From Urechis unicinctus (lineage: Eukaryota > Annelida > Polychaeta > Xenopneusta > Urechidae): a stretch of DNA of 64,000 nt. The DNA lies in the NCBI GenBank assembly GCA_034190875.2, contig CM067350.1, positions 19,365,910-19,429,909 on the forward strand. Direction: 5' to 3'. Every line of letters starts with the position of its first letter. Positions within the stretch are counted from its first letter, which is position 1. This document shows positions 1 through 10,800 of this stretch, in pieces. The notes below the pieces were generated by a model. It was not told the origin of the DNA. It saw only the letters and a program-made list of their open reading frames with translations, and did not search any database. A program made the translations under genes and the position numbers.

Positions 1-1
1 C

Positions 2-540
2 TATCAATACAGACCTAACATCAAACTACCTGGCCCAGTTGACATAACTGGTGATGATAAGAAAACCAACAGGGAGATTCACAAACAAATGTGGAGAAAT
101 TATTGTATAGCATCTCGCCTTGAACTTGAGGATCATCGAATACAATGTACTGAGTTCTTCAACAGCTTATGACCAGAGACCCTACGTACTGTAAATGGCC
201 TTGGTATACAGGAAACTGATGATTTAGCGGCCATCATAACCAATATGGACTCGTTTTGTATTGGCACATCAAATGATGCTATATCGCATTACCTCTTCGC
301 CATGCGAGACCAGAAGAAGGGAGAAACTGTGGATGCATAGATTACCGACCTCCGTATCAAGCAAAAGTCCGCATTCTTCACACACCAAGCTATGACACCA
401 GACCAGGTGGCCCTTCGAAACAGGATTATGTGTGGCACCCTCTACTGGTAGGCCCAAGAGAAAATGCTGGATAAGGGCAGCCCAACCGTGGATCGAGTTA
501 TTGAATTAACAAGGCCCGTGAAGCCACAAAATACTACCTG
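2..540 (+). pseudogene. gag remnant of gypsy element 1
   Basis: One frame (starting at base 2) reads as a Gag-like protein through three in-frame stops, near 170, 338 and 449. It begins with a segment rich in charged and polar residues, including LPGPVDITGDD. A later segment has the Gag-type pattern YLFAMRDQKKGETVDA, then an FFTHQAMTPDQVALRNRI block. That pattern, a Gag core followed by an acidic 'E.vdaYit.Lr' region, is typical of Ty3/gypsy Gag. The stops make it non-functional. The upstream start is not in the window. Confidence 0.7.
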
Positions 541-716
541 AAAACAATGAACTCAACATAGGAATCAGTGCACAAGATCACATCCAAGACACAACATGGT
601 AAGAAGCTTAGGTATGACAAACTACAGAAACATGGCAGAGCAAAAGATAATGATGACCGCCATAGCCCGAGAAAAATGTAACAAGGAAATATTTATTCTG
701 CTCCAAATACCATGAA

Positions 717-944
717 ATGGCAAAAGAAGAATGCCCCGCCTATGAAAAAAGGTGTAATGTTTGCAAAGACTTCAATCACTTCAGCAACACCAAAATGTGT
801 CCAAGATACAAGAGACAATTTCGAGGCAAAGTGAGACGAGTGCCCATGGTAGATGACCGGGAAGACACCAGCCCGTGCAGTAGCTTCTACTCTTCACACA
901 CGGATCAGGAGAGACCTCCAGTAAAGGGGTCTACTGCGAAATAA
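717..944 (+). pseudogene. Gag zinc-knuckle region of gypsy element 1
   Basis: A 75-residue open stretch carries a cysteine/histidine cluster, CPAYEKRCNVCKDFNHFSNT followed by KMC. It matches the spacing of Ty3/gypsy Gag knuckles, in which an upstream Cys and a C-x2-C-x4-H-x4-C box bind zinc and package RNA. The C-x2-C-x4-H part is intact; the last Cys is shifted one residue relative to the usual C-x4 spacing. The stretch ends in a stop just before the protease-like frame. Confidence 0.65.
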
Positions 945-946
945 AG

Positions 947-1279
947 ATGAATCACAAACCCCAGAAGTTCCAGATAGATTGTAGAGCTATTGTCAATGAC
1001 CTACCAAACTCGCTCCTTACTGTTTCAACTAGGCTAAAGCTGACTGACGTGCCACTCAGAATGTGGAATAAGACTTTTGTGAAACCTCTTGGTCAGACCA
1101 CCTTGAAGCTAAAGAGCCGTAAAACTAAGAAGAAACACAGAGTCCGCTTCATAGTGGTTGAAGAAAATTTCACGCCCAGAATCAGCAAGACCAGTTCAGA
1201 AGTGATTAATCTGTTGACAGTAAACTGTGACAACTTCAAGAATGTCAACAGTGTCACAGCCCTGACCATCCCACAGTAA
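947..1279 (+). pseudogene. Retropepsin-like protease remnant of gypsy element 1
   Basis: This 110-residue frame begins with KFQIDCRAIVNDLP. In working elements this is the retropepsin active-site segment 'f.iDtGA.vnvlP', which contains the catalytic Asp-Ser/Thr-Gly. Here the triad reads Asp-Cys-Arg, so the protease should be dead. The C-terminal part (VVEENFTPRISKTSSEVINL) matches the conserved end of the domain, normally 'f.vv......iLGl..s..l.li'. The piece sits directly after the zinc-knuckle segment and before RT, as expected. Confidence 0.65.
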
Positions 1280-1375
1280 CAGTACCCGGACTTATTCAGT
1301 GCGAAAAGTTTCCTGTTACATCTAGATGTAGACCAGACCATACCACCAGTCATATGCCCTCCCAGACGTATACCA

Positions 1376-1849
1376 GTGTCAATAAAGAAGACAGTTCAAG
1401 ACAAGCTAGAGGACATGGTGAAGAAAGATATCATTGAACGAGCTGATGAACCATCCACTTGGGTCAGCCAAATGGCTGTCACTACTAAGAATAATGGAGA
1501 TCTACGGATCTGCTTAGATTCCAGACCCCTCAGACGAGAACACCACCCCATGCCATATTGGCATTATGAGTTAGAGGAGAAATCAAGACCACTCACTATG
1601 TTTCAGAAACCGTTTAAACGGTTCCGCTGGAAGTGCATCCCTTTTGGATTGAATGTCAGTGCTGAGACCTTTCAGAAATGTTTGAAACAAACGTTAGAAG
1701 GGCTAAGAGGTGTGGAATGCATTGCAGATGATACACCGTCACGGAAGCAGAAGCAGACCACGACAAGAACCTGGAGGCTCGGTTCAAAAAACGCCATGGA
1801 GAATGGCCGGCGATACAAAGTGTCCAAGTGCGAATTTAAGACAACATAG
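1376..1849 (+). pseudogene. Reverse transcriptase remnant of gypsy element 1
   Basis: A 157-residue frame carries the N-terminal RT signature MVKKDIIERADEPSTWVSQM, then NNGDLRICLDSRPL. It later shows the palm block WKCIPFGLNVSAETFQK and the catalytic region ECIADDTP. The middle of the domain is deleted, including the first catalytic Asp block (normally 'fs.lD...Gyw'). The YxDD-type box reads IADD, which many Ty3/gypsy elements carry. A frameshift follows the ADD motif. Residues 1-50 correspond to the fingers and residues 60-120 to the palm. Confidence 0.8.
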
Positions 1850-1968
1850 ACTGAATTCCATGGCCACTTAATCACCAAGGACGGACTAAAACCAGACCCT
1901 TAAAAGATCAAAGCCTACTTGATATACAGTCACCCACCAATGTATCAGAAGTCTGAACACTACGTGGC

Positions 1969-2489
1969 ATGGTTGGATACTTGTCGAGATTTCTCTCAAG
2001 CCATTCCGAGACCGTAAAACCCATCAGTAGGTTAACCAAGCAGGACACTCCTTGGCACTGGGGAAATGAACAGCAAACATCCTTAGTGAAGTTGAAGACG
2101 GACATGACTATGACACCAGTACTGGCATTCTATGACAGCAACAAAGAATTGGAATTACAGTGTGATGCCAGTCAGACCACTCTGGGAGCAACCATTGTAC
2201 AAGACGGTAGACCTGTTGCATATGCCAGCCGTGCACTAACTGAATGTGAAACCTGATATGCCCAGATAGAAAAAGACCCTGTTTGAAGCATGTGCTCTTG
2301 AACCCTTTGGTCTTTACACGTATGGGTGGAAGACCATCGTTCACAATGATCACAAACCGCTTGAACCTATACTGCTAAAGCCATTGGACAGAGCTCCAAG
2401 ACATCTACAAGGTATCCTGATGAAGATTATGGAATATAACAAACAAATGCATTGGATGCCTGAAAAGGAAGTTTGTATAGCTGAGGATG
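1969..2489 (+). pseudogene. RT connection and RNase H remnant of gypsy element 1
   Basis: The first frame (to 2256) has the post-RT 'GyLsRF.......pl..Lt' connection and the RNase H opening ELQCDASQTTLGA. It continues into GRPVAYASRALTECET, a textbook Ty3/gypsy RNase H segment with its first catalytic Asp. After a stop at about 2256 and a frameshift, the sequence resumes with a 'tDHKPLe' equivalent (VHNDHKPLEPIL) and the 'R.qr.lm.i..Y' helix. It ends abruptly at the TTAA at 2490. The integrase is absent. Confidence 0.8.
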
Positions 2490-2760
2490 TTAAAGGGTAA
2501 GTAATAGCTAAAATATGATTTTTCGGGATCATATAAAAAGCGATTTTCTTATCAATAACTTGCAGTTATTTTTTCGATTCGACGCGTAGTAAACAAGAAA
2601 TAAGCAAACACAAACAAATCATTTCAATACTTACCGACCACACGCGGAAGATGAACGAAGGCACTGTGACGTCATATGTCACCGCCGTTTCTATTTGCGA
2701 ACTATCTGTCGTACTAATTAATCGCTATTTACAGACACTCACAAGCGTTTTTTGATCCAT
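2490..2760. mobile_element. Candidate left end of a second TTAA-type DNA transposon
   Basis: The gypsy reading frame stops at TTAA (2490-2493), followed by AGGGTAAGTAATAG. About 173 bases in is a CRE palindrome, TGACGTCAT (2667-2675). This resembles the left end of the Kolobok-type element at 16357, which has TTAA, then AGGTCA, and TGACGTCAT 183 bases in. No matching inverted end was found downstream within a few kb. The call is inference from position and architecture only; chance is possible. Confidence 0.3.
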
Positions 2761-3200
2761 GGTTTCTTGAGATTCTGTGAGTGTACTCATCTTTACATTT
2801 CCCACATTAAAGTCGAGTTAGATTTCATTAGTTAAGTTTCTGTGCTGATTTTAAAAAACAAAATGTGAAAATTGTAGCAGCGGTGGAATGTTGCCTTTTG
2901 AGACGTTTCTGTGGTGGAATATATGGAAAAGGGGTTTTAAGCTATGATCCTTCTTCGTAGACAATTAAGTTAAGCCTGTTTCCATTACTGGAACTCTAGC
3001 TATCGCTTGTCTGCATAGGAAAGTGTTCAGAATTTGCTCTTGCCCATTGACAAAATTGACATAGCCGGTAGTGATCTGTGTGGGGCAGTTTTAGTTTTAT
3101 AAGGCTGTTCCACAGATAACATATATATTTGTCTGGTAAGGCTGCCACATGTAGATGTTTTCTTGTCTGACAGTAGCTTGCACTTGTTCTAGAAAATCAT
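2760..3200. other. Non-coding stretch, nothing recognised
   Basis: No open frame of note, no RNA-gene signature and no repeat was recognised. It may be the interior of whatever element begins at 2490. Confidence 0.5.
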
Positions 3201-3340
3201 CGGGCGATACCCAGTGCTCAGCCTTGGCCTGCTGTCAAATTTGCTCCATATAACTTTACCCTTATGTCTTCCAGTCTGTATAATCGTGGTGCGAATATGT
3301 GAGGCCCATTACTGTAATAATTCGCATCTAACAAGACATA

Positions 3341-3541
3341 GTGAGCATGTTTTCCCGAGGGAATTATGTGTATGTTTATGCGGGATATGTAGAGGGAATG
3401 ATACAGAGCCTTCTTGAACAATTCTCAGCTATTCCTACCCTGCTCAAGAATTCCATTGGAGAACTCGGGGGAATGAACCAGGAGCACTACCCTGACAATG
3501 AGGAGGCCGAGAGGCAGCATATGTATAGGTTTCTTCTTTAG
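3341..3541 (+). pseudogene. Possible transposase C-terminal fragment
   Basis: A 66-residue frame reads as protein-like: YVEGMIQSLLEQFSAIPTLL, then HYPDNEEAERQHMYRFL. It is helical and charged, and ends with a 'yP..eeA...h..RF' pattern. From memory, that pattern occurs near the C-terminus of some THAP/Kolobok-type transposon proteins. This would fit the candidate TTAA end at 2490. No other part of such a protein is visible nearby, and the upstream frame is interrupted. Recognition is weak and needs a profile search. Confidence 0.3.
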
Positions 3542-3565
3542 ATTAGCCATGTAGTAATGTTTCTA

Positions 3566-3640
3566 AAGATGATGAATGATGGTGGTGATGGGGTAGGGGA
3601 GGGGTGGTGATGGAGTTGATGGTGGTGGTAGAAGCATCAT
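3566..3640 (+). repeat. GTG/GAT-rich simple sequence
   Basis: Purine-rich low-complexity run made of GATGGTGGTGATGG-like and GGGGAGGGG pieces. No coding potential was seen. Confidence 0.7.
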
Positions 3641-3842
3641 ATTGGTGGTTGGTCTATTGATATTTGCTTCTTTTTACAAGTAATATCTAAGCTCTATTTA
3701 TTTTTCAGCTTTGGTTTCAGCTAAGTCAAGCTTGTAACATTTAATTTTACCCGTCTGTTAACAGGTGCACAAGGACATAACTATTCCGTATCATCATACT
3801 TGCAAAAAATAAATGGTAAATATTGGAGTTGAAATTCACTTT

Positions 3843-4055
3843 CAACATCAAAGGTCATTTCAAACTCGCAATGTATGATGACGAACAGACATTGGAGTTT
3901 AAGATGCTATCACCCAAATGGCACCACCGTGCATAGCACACGGTGGGATTTGAACTTGCCACATTTGGGCGACTAGACAAACACCCACGCTGCTAGACCA
4001 CAGCTGCCGGCCCATCATTGGTGAGGTTTCCGTCACAATATGACCTCTGATGTTG
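3843..4055 (-). mobile_element. tRNA-derived SINE-like element
   Basis: Read on the minus strand, 4000-3985 is a pol III A box (TGGTCTAGCAGCGTGG) and 3958-3942 is a B box (CAAGTTCAAATCCCACC), with tRNA-like spacing. The arm around the B box pairs like a T-arm. The unit is bracketed by an imperfect 15-base inverted repeat: CAACATCAAAGGTCA at 3843-3857 and TGACCTCTGATGTTG at 4041-4055. Inverted flanks are unusual for a SINE. No cloverleaf complete enough for a tRNA gene was found, because the acceptor stem does not close. A degenerate tRNA pseudogene is the alternative. Confidence 0.6.
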
Positions 4056-4059
4056 TAGG

Positions 4060-6070
4060 TTATGTTAAACAACAATAGTATGGCTTAATGTCTTAAATTG
4101 AATGTTAAATGGGTCTAAGTTAAGCTAAGTTGAGGTGCAACTCAAAACTGCTATAGTTTTCCTCTTTGTGGTTTGCTGAGAACTAATCTTGTAAATATAT
4201 ATGTTGGACTGGTGTATGTATTTTGTCATTTCCATTAACATGCACAAGTGAATAAGAACCAGTCATTTGTAAGTAGTTGTGAACAGAATTGAATAAGCAT
4301 TACTTGTATAATGTGCCTACGAAATTCAATCATGACTGTTAACATACTGTTATTCGAGTGATACAACATCTTTTGTACAATAAACATGATACAGGAAGAT
4401 GCATATGTCCTGCAGGTATGTCGTGATTTTGGAATTGATGCTTCCTATCATTTTATGCATATAGTATAATAAATTAGGTGGACTGCGCTTAACTGAATTT
4501 TGTTGCTGGTTGTCATCAGTGTGTAGTATCATCTATAGGTTCTAATATTTTTGAGGAAAGCTTAATGAAAATAAATAAGACACATTATACTTTTTTGTCC
4601 CTTTATTATTACCATGCTGGCAGTTTGAAACCAACATAAACTGATTCGTCCTTGGGGAAAATATTATCTAATTCTCAGTACAGCATAGACTGACAGTGGC
4701 AATCTGTGATGTCGGCCTAGATACCCCCATCTCCACTGTACCAACTGCCGATACGTTGTGAATCGGAATAACCTGCAATATAAAGATATCTTTACTACTT
4801 TTCATTCAGTAAATGAATATTTTTCATCAGGTTTCATCTGAACCAGACCATTTATTTAGAATACTCATTCATGGTGAGTAGCATGTTTCTTCTTGTACCT
4901 CTGGCAATTAGCACTATATGCTATTTCGTGTGTCCAGGGACAAGGCAACCAGAGACATGGGTTTGCTGTAATACAGGCCACACCCATAGATTTTACTTTC
5001 TAGAGAACTTCTTGGCAGCATTTACTCTATGCTTCTGTAAGCATTGGCCCTCATGAGCACCTAGTACAGGGCATATATACAATGAATAACTAGTTTTTCA
5101 GCCCAAAAGATTAAATTGACATTAAATATGAATAAGAAGATGATCTCAAGCAAGACTTAGACTACTGTGGAATCAAGAGTAAAATATCTGCAAATGGTAG
5201 GAAATTATGTGCCATTACAAAGTGTTGTTACCCAGACGGCTTGTCTTAGCTGGAAGCTCAAACCTGTGTGGCTGTATGCCCCCACAGGCTACTAGTTCCT
5301 CTTCTTGGTGAGAAGAATACTCACTGCTGTATATGAGGAAGATGATGACATTTCGCTCCTTCGACATATAATAAAACAAAATATGATGGCAGTTATGCAC
5401 TACACTAGGTTTACTTAATAAATGTAGACCTAATAAGGACAAGATAAAGTATGTATGATTGAGGTTGGTACAAAGAACTTTTTTAAGGCGTTGAACTCTT
5501 TAAAGGCAAAGTGCAAAAGCAAACAAGGATCCTCCAGTCCAATGCAACGTCTAAACAACAGAAGGTGAAGATCACTCATCCCTCAGTACCTTGATGCATA
5601 TTACACGAAGTGAGCCCTATTGTATATCATTTTGTGAGGACTAGTAATGCAGAACCAGTTGGTTTGATGTTTAGTTGTATCATTATACTGTTTATCTGCC
5701 TTTATTTTTGCTGATGCCTAGAACTATATAGGAAAGTAGGGTATGTGACACGTGTCTGTGTACAGCTAGAATTTCTTAGCTTTTCTTGGACTTCACTTAT
5801 GCACGCTCTTCGTTATTGTAAAGTTACTCACTGCCTGTAGTTGCTGGAGTGGGGACTAATCAGAGGAAATTAACGCGAGTCCTGAAGTAGAGTTGCTTAT
5901 TTTGTTTATTTAGATTTCAACAATGAAGCTCCCTGAAATCTCGCGGTCCGAATCGTTTCTCTGACTAGATGAATCTCCCCTTGACTAACCCATCTGGACC
6001 TTATAAAGGGTCCCGCGGGTCAGGCTTAAACAATCCCCGCATGACAGGACGAGTCCATTTGGAGGGTGGA
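4060..6070. other. Non-coding stretch, nothing supported
   Basis: AT-rich sequence with only short chance frames. The largest (4871-5056, 61 residues) is hydrophobic but has no recognisable motif or context. No RNA genes or tandem repeats were seen. Confidence 0.5.
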
Positions 6071-6076
6071 CCCGCC

Positions 6077-6140
6077 TGCAAGGGGAGGGGTGTAATGTAA
6101 CCCGGGCTCTCGTGCTGATAATTAAAGGGGGAGGCTTTTT
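6077..6140 (+). mobile_element. Possible LTR-retrotransposon 3' end (polypurine tract and LTR start)
   Basis: A purine tract (AAGGGGAGGGG, about 6080-6090) is followed at once by TGTAATGTAACCCGGGC. This is the arrangement of a polypurine tract abutting an LTR that begins with TG. It could be the missing 3' end of gypsy element 1 (same strand), about 3.6 kb beyond the last coding remnant, or an unrelated solo fragment. No second LTR was found to compare with it. Confidence 0.35.
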
Positions 6141-8030
6141 AAGAACGTATGAGCCAAAATAGTATTATAACATCTGTTCATTTCAAGAACACAAGCAAGT
6201 AATACAGATATCAACATTTTTAAATATCTCATTTTTGTACCATAGACGTACTGCTTGAAAAATAGATTTAAAAGCGATAATTTGTTAATAATTACCCTAA
6301 AGCTTTACTCATAATGATACACTGGGTATTATCCATATTCAGATGAGTTTAATAACGCGTCTGTATTCAGTTTCCTCTTGGGAAATATGTTCCCTACCTA
6401 TTTGGCTATCACAGGTCGATCTGCTTGTGTCATATTCCGAGTATTGCGTCAATCTCAAACACCACTATCGATAGCAAGGGCGACGCTTTGTTATAAAGAT
6501 AATCGAGGCAAAGTAACTACATTCAGCCACACTGACCAAGATATGTTAGAGCTTGAATTACTACCTAATATTGTGGTTGATCAAATAGCCATCTCCGCCA
6601 GTTGTCCTCTCAAGAAAAAAGGGAAACAGATATTTATGATGACATTTTTCTTTAAATATGAAAGAACGTGTGTTCTTATATGCTGGGTATAAGTTGGGAA
6701 ATGACTTCACTGTTACATTGCATAACGCAGCAACTAGTAGGCTTTTTAATGACTTCTCAGGATAACATGTAGCATTATATATCGGTGTAACTGAAAATGC
6801 CTCTTTAATAAAATTTGTGCTCGCATAATGACATTTGTAATTCGCATTAATTTTTGTGGAATAATTGAGTCTGTGAATCACCCAGTCATCATTAAAAAAA
6901 AGGCATGACATGGTATACTTGAATAGTTTCGAGAGAATTTTCACTTCAACACTTGTTCCGGTACATTATGTTGCTGAATTTCTTATCACCAACACCTGAT
7001 CAAGGTATTACATTCACATCTGTTCTGCCATGAATCGGTATGATGAAACTTGAAAACGTCAAAACGTTCAAGATATGAATTATAAGTTGAAATTCCCGGT
7101 GAATGCTAAGTTGCACCTGATATTGGGGTAATTATTATATTTAAGATACCTGATGCTAGTAATACTCACGCCGTTTGCGGCAAGACGTGAAATGATGCGC
7201 TAATGCTAGTGTCACCTAGCTGCTGTAGTGTTTCAGCTTTCACGCCATTTCCTGTTGTGTGCTGAATGTTTTGATAAATATGTTATATGCCAAAGCAAGA
7301 ACTGCAAATGTATAACTTCAGCTGCTTAGCGGTAGGGATCCATTGATCAAATATATGATCAATGGTGACATGAAGGGTTTCAAAGATCTAGACGTTTAAA
7401 TTATAATCATTGCTTTCCTAGTATATAGTATTCGTCTGATGTACTTCATCCATGGTTATGGTACGTTTCATGAAAACATGGTATTTCATTATTATGAAAT
7501 TATATTTAATTGGAAGATAACATGTCTCCATTCTGCACCTGTTAATACATCCTCACACAGAGGTCGTTTTTTTATTGTCCGACAAACCGTACCTCTGTCA
7601 ATTGGGCAAACATGATCACACTGGCTCCCACTCTCGAAAGAAGCAACAGGGCACTCTCAATTATGTCCAGCTGTTGACCTCAATTAGGCAACTATCTTGG
7701 GCTAACCTGCTTGAGCTAGAGATGTAGGCAAACTTAAATTCCCTCCTTGTTACATCTAGGGGAACCACTGTTTCCGTTAGGCTAAGCACTTCCGGGGACG
7801 GGCCTCAAAGTCATAAATTGGGTTCCTGCATCTTCCTCTCCATGACGGCAGCCTAGCACACAACAACATCAGCGGTAGCAGCAATAGCAACTACGAACTT
7901 CCCGCCCATGCATGTCCACCCTTTCTGATGAACATACCTTTTAACTTTTACAAATCAATGTTATCAACATCGCTGTTTATCTTGATATTTACCCTCTCCG
8001 GGGGATTTCTCATTATTTATTGTCATTTCG
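6141..8030. other. Non-coding stretch, nothing supported
   Basis: Two overlapping open frames exist (6378-6692 plus, 6561-6944 minus). Neither has a domain, a repeat or coding context, and they shadow each other. The rest is AT-rich with no recognised element. Confidence 0.45.
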
Positions 8031-8039
8031 TAATTCAAA

Positions 8040-8414
8040 ATTATTTATAATATGTCATGTCATTAGTTAGTGTTACGTGATCGATCGTGTAACGTTATGA
8101 TTAATTCTTTGTATTATATTTGATTATGCAATGCATAATCCCCTTGGTCGGCCCAAGTCTATTGTTTTGATGTGTTCGTCTGATTTAACGACCATTTTAT
8201 CCAGATTAAAGGCTACGGTGCCTTACGTATTACAAACAAGCAACGTGCGAGCGGCCCAATGCGTGCCATACGTGTAGTGATATATAAGCGTTATGATGTG
8301 TAACACTATGACTATAACATGAGCTGTTCTGAGGACTTGCATCACCTTGACGTACCACTGCAACCGGCTGTTGTAATAAAAGCTTTATTTACTGTTCAAA
8401 TGATCCCATATCAT
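8040..8414 (+). repeat. 5' LTR of gypsy element 2 (left boundary uncertain)
   Basis: The region has a TATATAAG box at about 8281 and an AATAAA signal at about 8376. It ends just before TGGTGGCTGCGG (8419-8430), a plausible TGG-type primer-binding site a few bases past the LTR. The terminal TGTTCAAATGATCCCAT recurs after the integrase at 13361. The left boundary was not located and the full LTR could be longer. Confidence 0.45.
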
Positions 8415-8418
8415 TAAA

Positions 8419-8440
8419 TGGTGGCTGCGGTAATGCAGGT
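8419..8440 (+). promoter_or_regulatory. Candidate tRNA primer-binding site
   Basis: TGGTGGCTGCGGTAATGC begins five bases after the presumed LTR end. Ty3/gypsy primer sites start with TGG (complement of tRNA CCA) in this position. The tRNA was not identified. Confidence 0.35.
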
Positions 8441-8653
8441 TAAACCCTGATCCTACTCACGTAAGTGATCAGTGCCGTTTTGACCCGATCCTGCGATTCT
8501 GAAGCGCTTTGTCATCCACCGTCAGCGTGCATGATATCAACAATCTAACCAACGTCCCACATCCACCTGCGCGACCGCGTTCCAGAAAAGAACAAACGTC
8601 TTCACAAGTATAACGAAAGTCTAAAATGCCCCAAAATGGACTGGGAGAGCAGA

Positions 8654-10150
8654 GGCCGTATCCATAAAGAAACTTAAGTCCGCAAACTCAGTTTTTTGAG
8701 ACGGCAAGCTGAGCTAGCTGTCTGTATCCACAAAGAATCTTAAGTCTCCTAACATGCTCAACTCTGAGTCAGCTAAGTAGCTGACTTAAGTTCGCTAGCT
8801 CAAAATTAAAAATTGCGGTCCAACGGTAATGTTTCCAGAAAAATGCTTTCACAGATCTAAATAAGAACATGTATGTTCTTAAAATGAACCAAAACATAAT
8901 CAGCTGTTCGTTATTTATGACACATCAATATTTATCGGGATATTTGAATTATTTATGCAGCAAGTTGTTTTTGTAAAAATGAAGCGGGGAATTCTTCACA
9001 AACAATCGGGTCACTTAGGAGAGGCTGTTATTTCCTAGAAAGCGAGGCAGCTTGCTGTAGTCTAGCTCCGAATTAGGAGTGTTTTGCGGGATAATCTGAG
9101 TGGATGAGAGTTTCCAAGTGAATAGAATATCTATTCACGATTGGTCATGTTACAGATAAATTTAATCAAAACAACGGCGCCAAGATTCACATTTCGTATT
9201 ATTGAATATAAGAAAAACAGGTGCCAAGCCTACAAGTCTATGAATCCACTTCATGATAACATGGCAGATATCGAAAGTGCCCCCAAAGCACACCAACGAC
9301 AAGGGTTATTTTGCGATAAAAAAAATCCATTTTATACGTCAAAGACAACGACACGTCATAGTCTAATGACGCGCAGTGACAGAGTAAGGTGCGAATTCCA
9401 ACAGACTGTCAAACAACAAAACTCAACAAGGATTGTTTGTATTTATCGTGGAATAATAATGTTATTAGTGCAAGCATGGTCGATGGAATTATTTCCCTAT
9501 CGTGTGGATTAGCCGTGATTATATTTCCGATTATAAGACCTATTAAGTGTGTAAATCGTCTCCATAAGAAACAGTGCCGTTGGCGTTGTGAACTTGTGTA
9601 GTTGTGCTCACGTTCATGGATAACAATTCCGTAGATCGGAGTGCTGAGAATATGTGTTATTGAAACTCGTGGCCAAGGGCTGGACCGTATATTATACTTG
9701 ATATCATATAATAGTGTACAGTCTGATTGAATAAAGGTGAGTGACATATTCATAAACAACCGGTTTTAAGGCTATTTCTTTTTTACTTTGTTTTGATAAA
9801 CGATAACGACGGTTGGTCTAGACCATATTATATAAAAGAGTCAAGGCTAGACTACTTCATTTCCATCGTCTTAATCGATCATTCTTCGCCATTTTATTCC
9901 ATTTTCTGTCTAATGAACACATAATAACATATTGTTTCCTTTTACTGTAAGACACAAACTATGATTGTGATGGTACATGTGTAAAATTATAGCCACTAAT
10001 CTTTTTTGGCTGTTTTCCAGCCCTGAGCTGGCGCTCTCAGCTGAGTTCGCTAACAATTGGCTTTGTGGATACGCCTGAGTTCGCGGACTCAGGTTAGCAC
10101 GCCGACTCAAGTTAAGACGACTCAAGTTAAGATTCTTTATGGATACGGCC
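8654..10150. mobile_element. Non-autonomous DNA transposon, copy 1 (about 1.5 kb)
   Basis: The ends are inverted repeats: GGCCGTATCCATAAAGAA at 8654 and TTCTTTATGGATACGGCC ending at 10150. The GTATCCAyAAAG motif recurs inside both ends (8723 and, inverted, about 10062), so the termini carry subterminal repeats. The insertion splits gypsy element 2 just after a short gag-start-like ATG (8626). Flanking CAG on both sides (8650-8652 and 10152-10154) could be a 3-bp target duplication of the CWG kind used by some PIF/Harbinger elements. Internal frames (for example 9141-9512) show no transposase. A close second copy lies at 18292-19754. Confidence 0.85.
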
Positions 10151-10690
10151 CCAGTTCCGGTGACTTTGTGGAAAATCTTGGTGCATTTAAGACTCGAATG
10201 GATTTATCTTTTGAGGACCACAACTTAACTCGTATTTGTCAAGAGGGCATGAAACGCATATTGTCTTCTAGCCCTACAAGACGTCTGAGGTATATATTTA
10301 TATTACCGTTTGACTGGAGCTAATTGTCTTCTGGCCTCATTTCAACTGACCATAAGCAACCTGAGAAACTATGGAAACCGTTTGAACAACAACTTGATGC
10401 ATCAGTGAAAATAAATTTTCGTCGCAGACAAGAGTTTTCATCTATCAGACAGGAAGAAGGAGAATGCATTAATGCCTACATTTCAAGGTTGCGGGAGAAA
10501 GCCATTAAATGTAATTTCCCAGGCAATGAACTGGATGATCATCTGATTGAAATGGTCGGCTTGTGGACAGTGTAGGAAGAGTTTCGAAAAAAAAAAATTA
10601 ACAGAACCAGAAATATTTCCTATTACAGATGTTATTGAGAGAGGTCGTGAATATGAGGCTATATCAACATCTCGGTCAACCATAAAAAAA
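10151..10690 (+). pseudogene. gag remnant of gypsy element 2
   Basis: Directly after the inserted transposon the frame reads SGDFVENLGAFKTRMDLSFE, and after a stop it continues with KLWKPFEQQLDASVKINF and QEEGECINAYISRLREKA. This is the Ty3/gypsy Gag pattern (tryptophan-rich core, then 'f.....q..E.i..yi..Lr.ka'). A stop at 10573 is followed by an A-run frameshift. In the shifted frame come PEIFPITDVIERGREYEAIS, matching the end of the Gag core. The N-terminal few residues lie upstream of the insertion near 8626. Confidence 0.75.
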
Positions 10691-10800
10691 TCTTCGACCC
10701 TAAGTTATCACACGCCATAAAGCAATGAATAACATACGAACAACAATATGGGGAAAACCACAGACACCTACGGCAACAACAAAACAATGCGGTAACTGGA

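Larger units (their letters stand above)
1..2489 (+). mobile_element. Decayed Ty3/gypsy-type LTR retrotransposon (left end outside window)
   Basis: Gag, zinc-knuckle, protease, reverse transcriptase and RNase H pieces follow in the usual Ty3/gypsy order on the plus strand, spread over several frames with internal stops. The element is already in gag at base 2, so its 5' LTR lies outside the window. Sequence resembling the polyprotein stops at a TTAA at 2490-2493, before any integrase. Either the 3' half was deleted or another element inserted there. No LTR is visible within the window for this copy, apart from a doubtful candidate near 6083. The order and spacing of domains are seen directly; the family call comes from motif recognition. 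Confidence 0.85.

Noticed and set aside
5940-6070. Hammerhead-like GACGAGTCC sequence near the possible polypurine tract
   Set aside because: The CTGANGA and GAAA core boxes are missing.
6378-6944. Two overlapping frames of 104 and 127 residues on opposite strands
   Set aside because: They shadow each other and have no domain, repeat or coding context, so at most one could be real and neither is supported.
9141-9512. 123-residue frame inside the 1.5 kb transposon as a transposase
   Set aside because: The corresponding region in copy 2 is only 85 residues with a different start, and no transposase motif is present.
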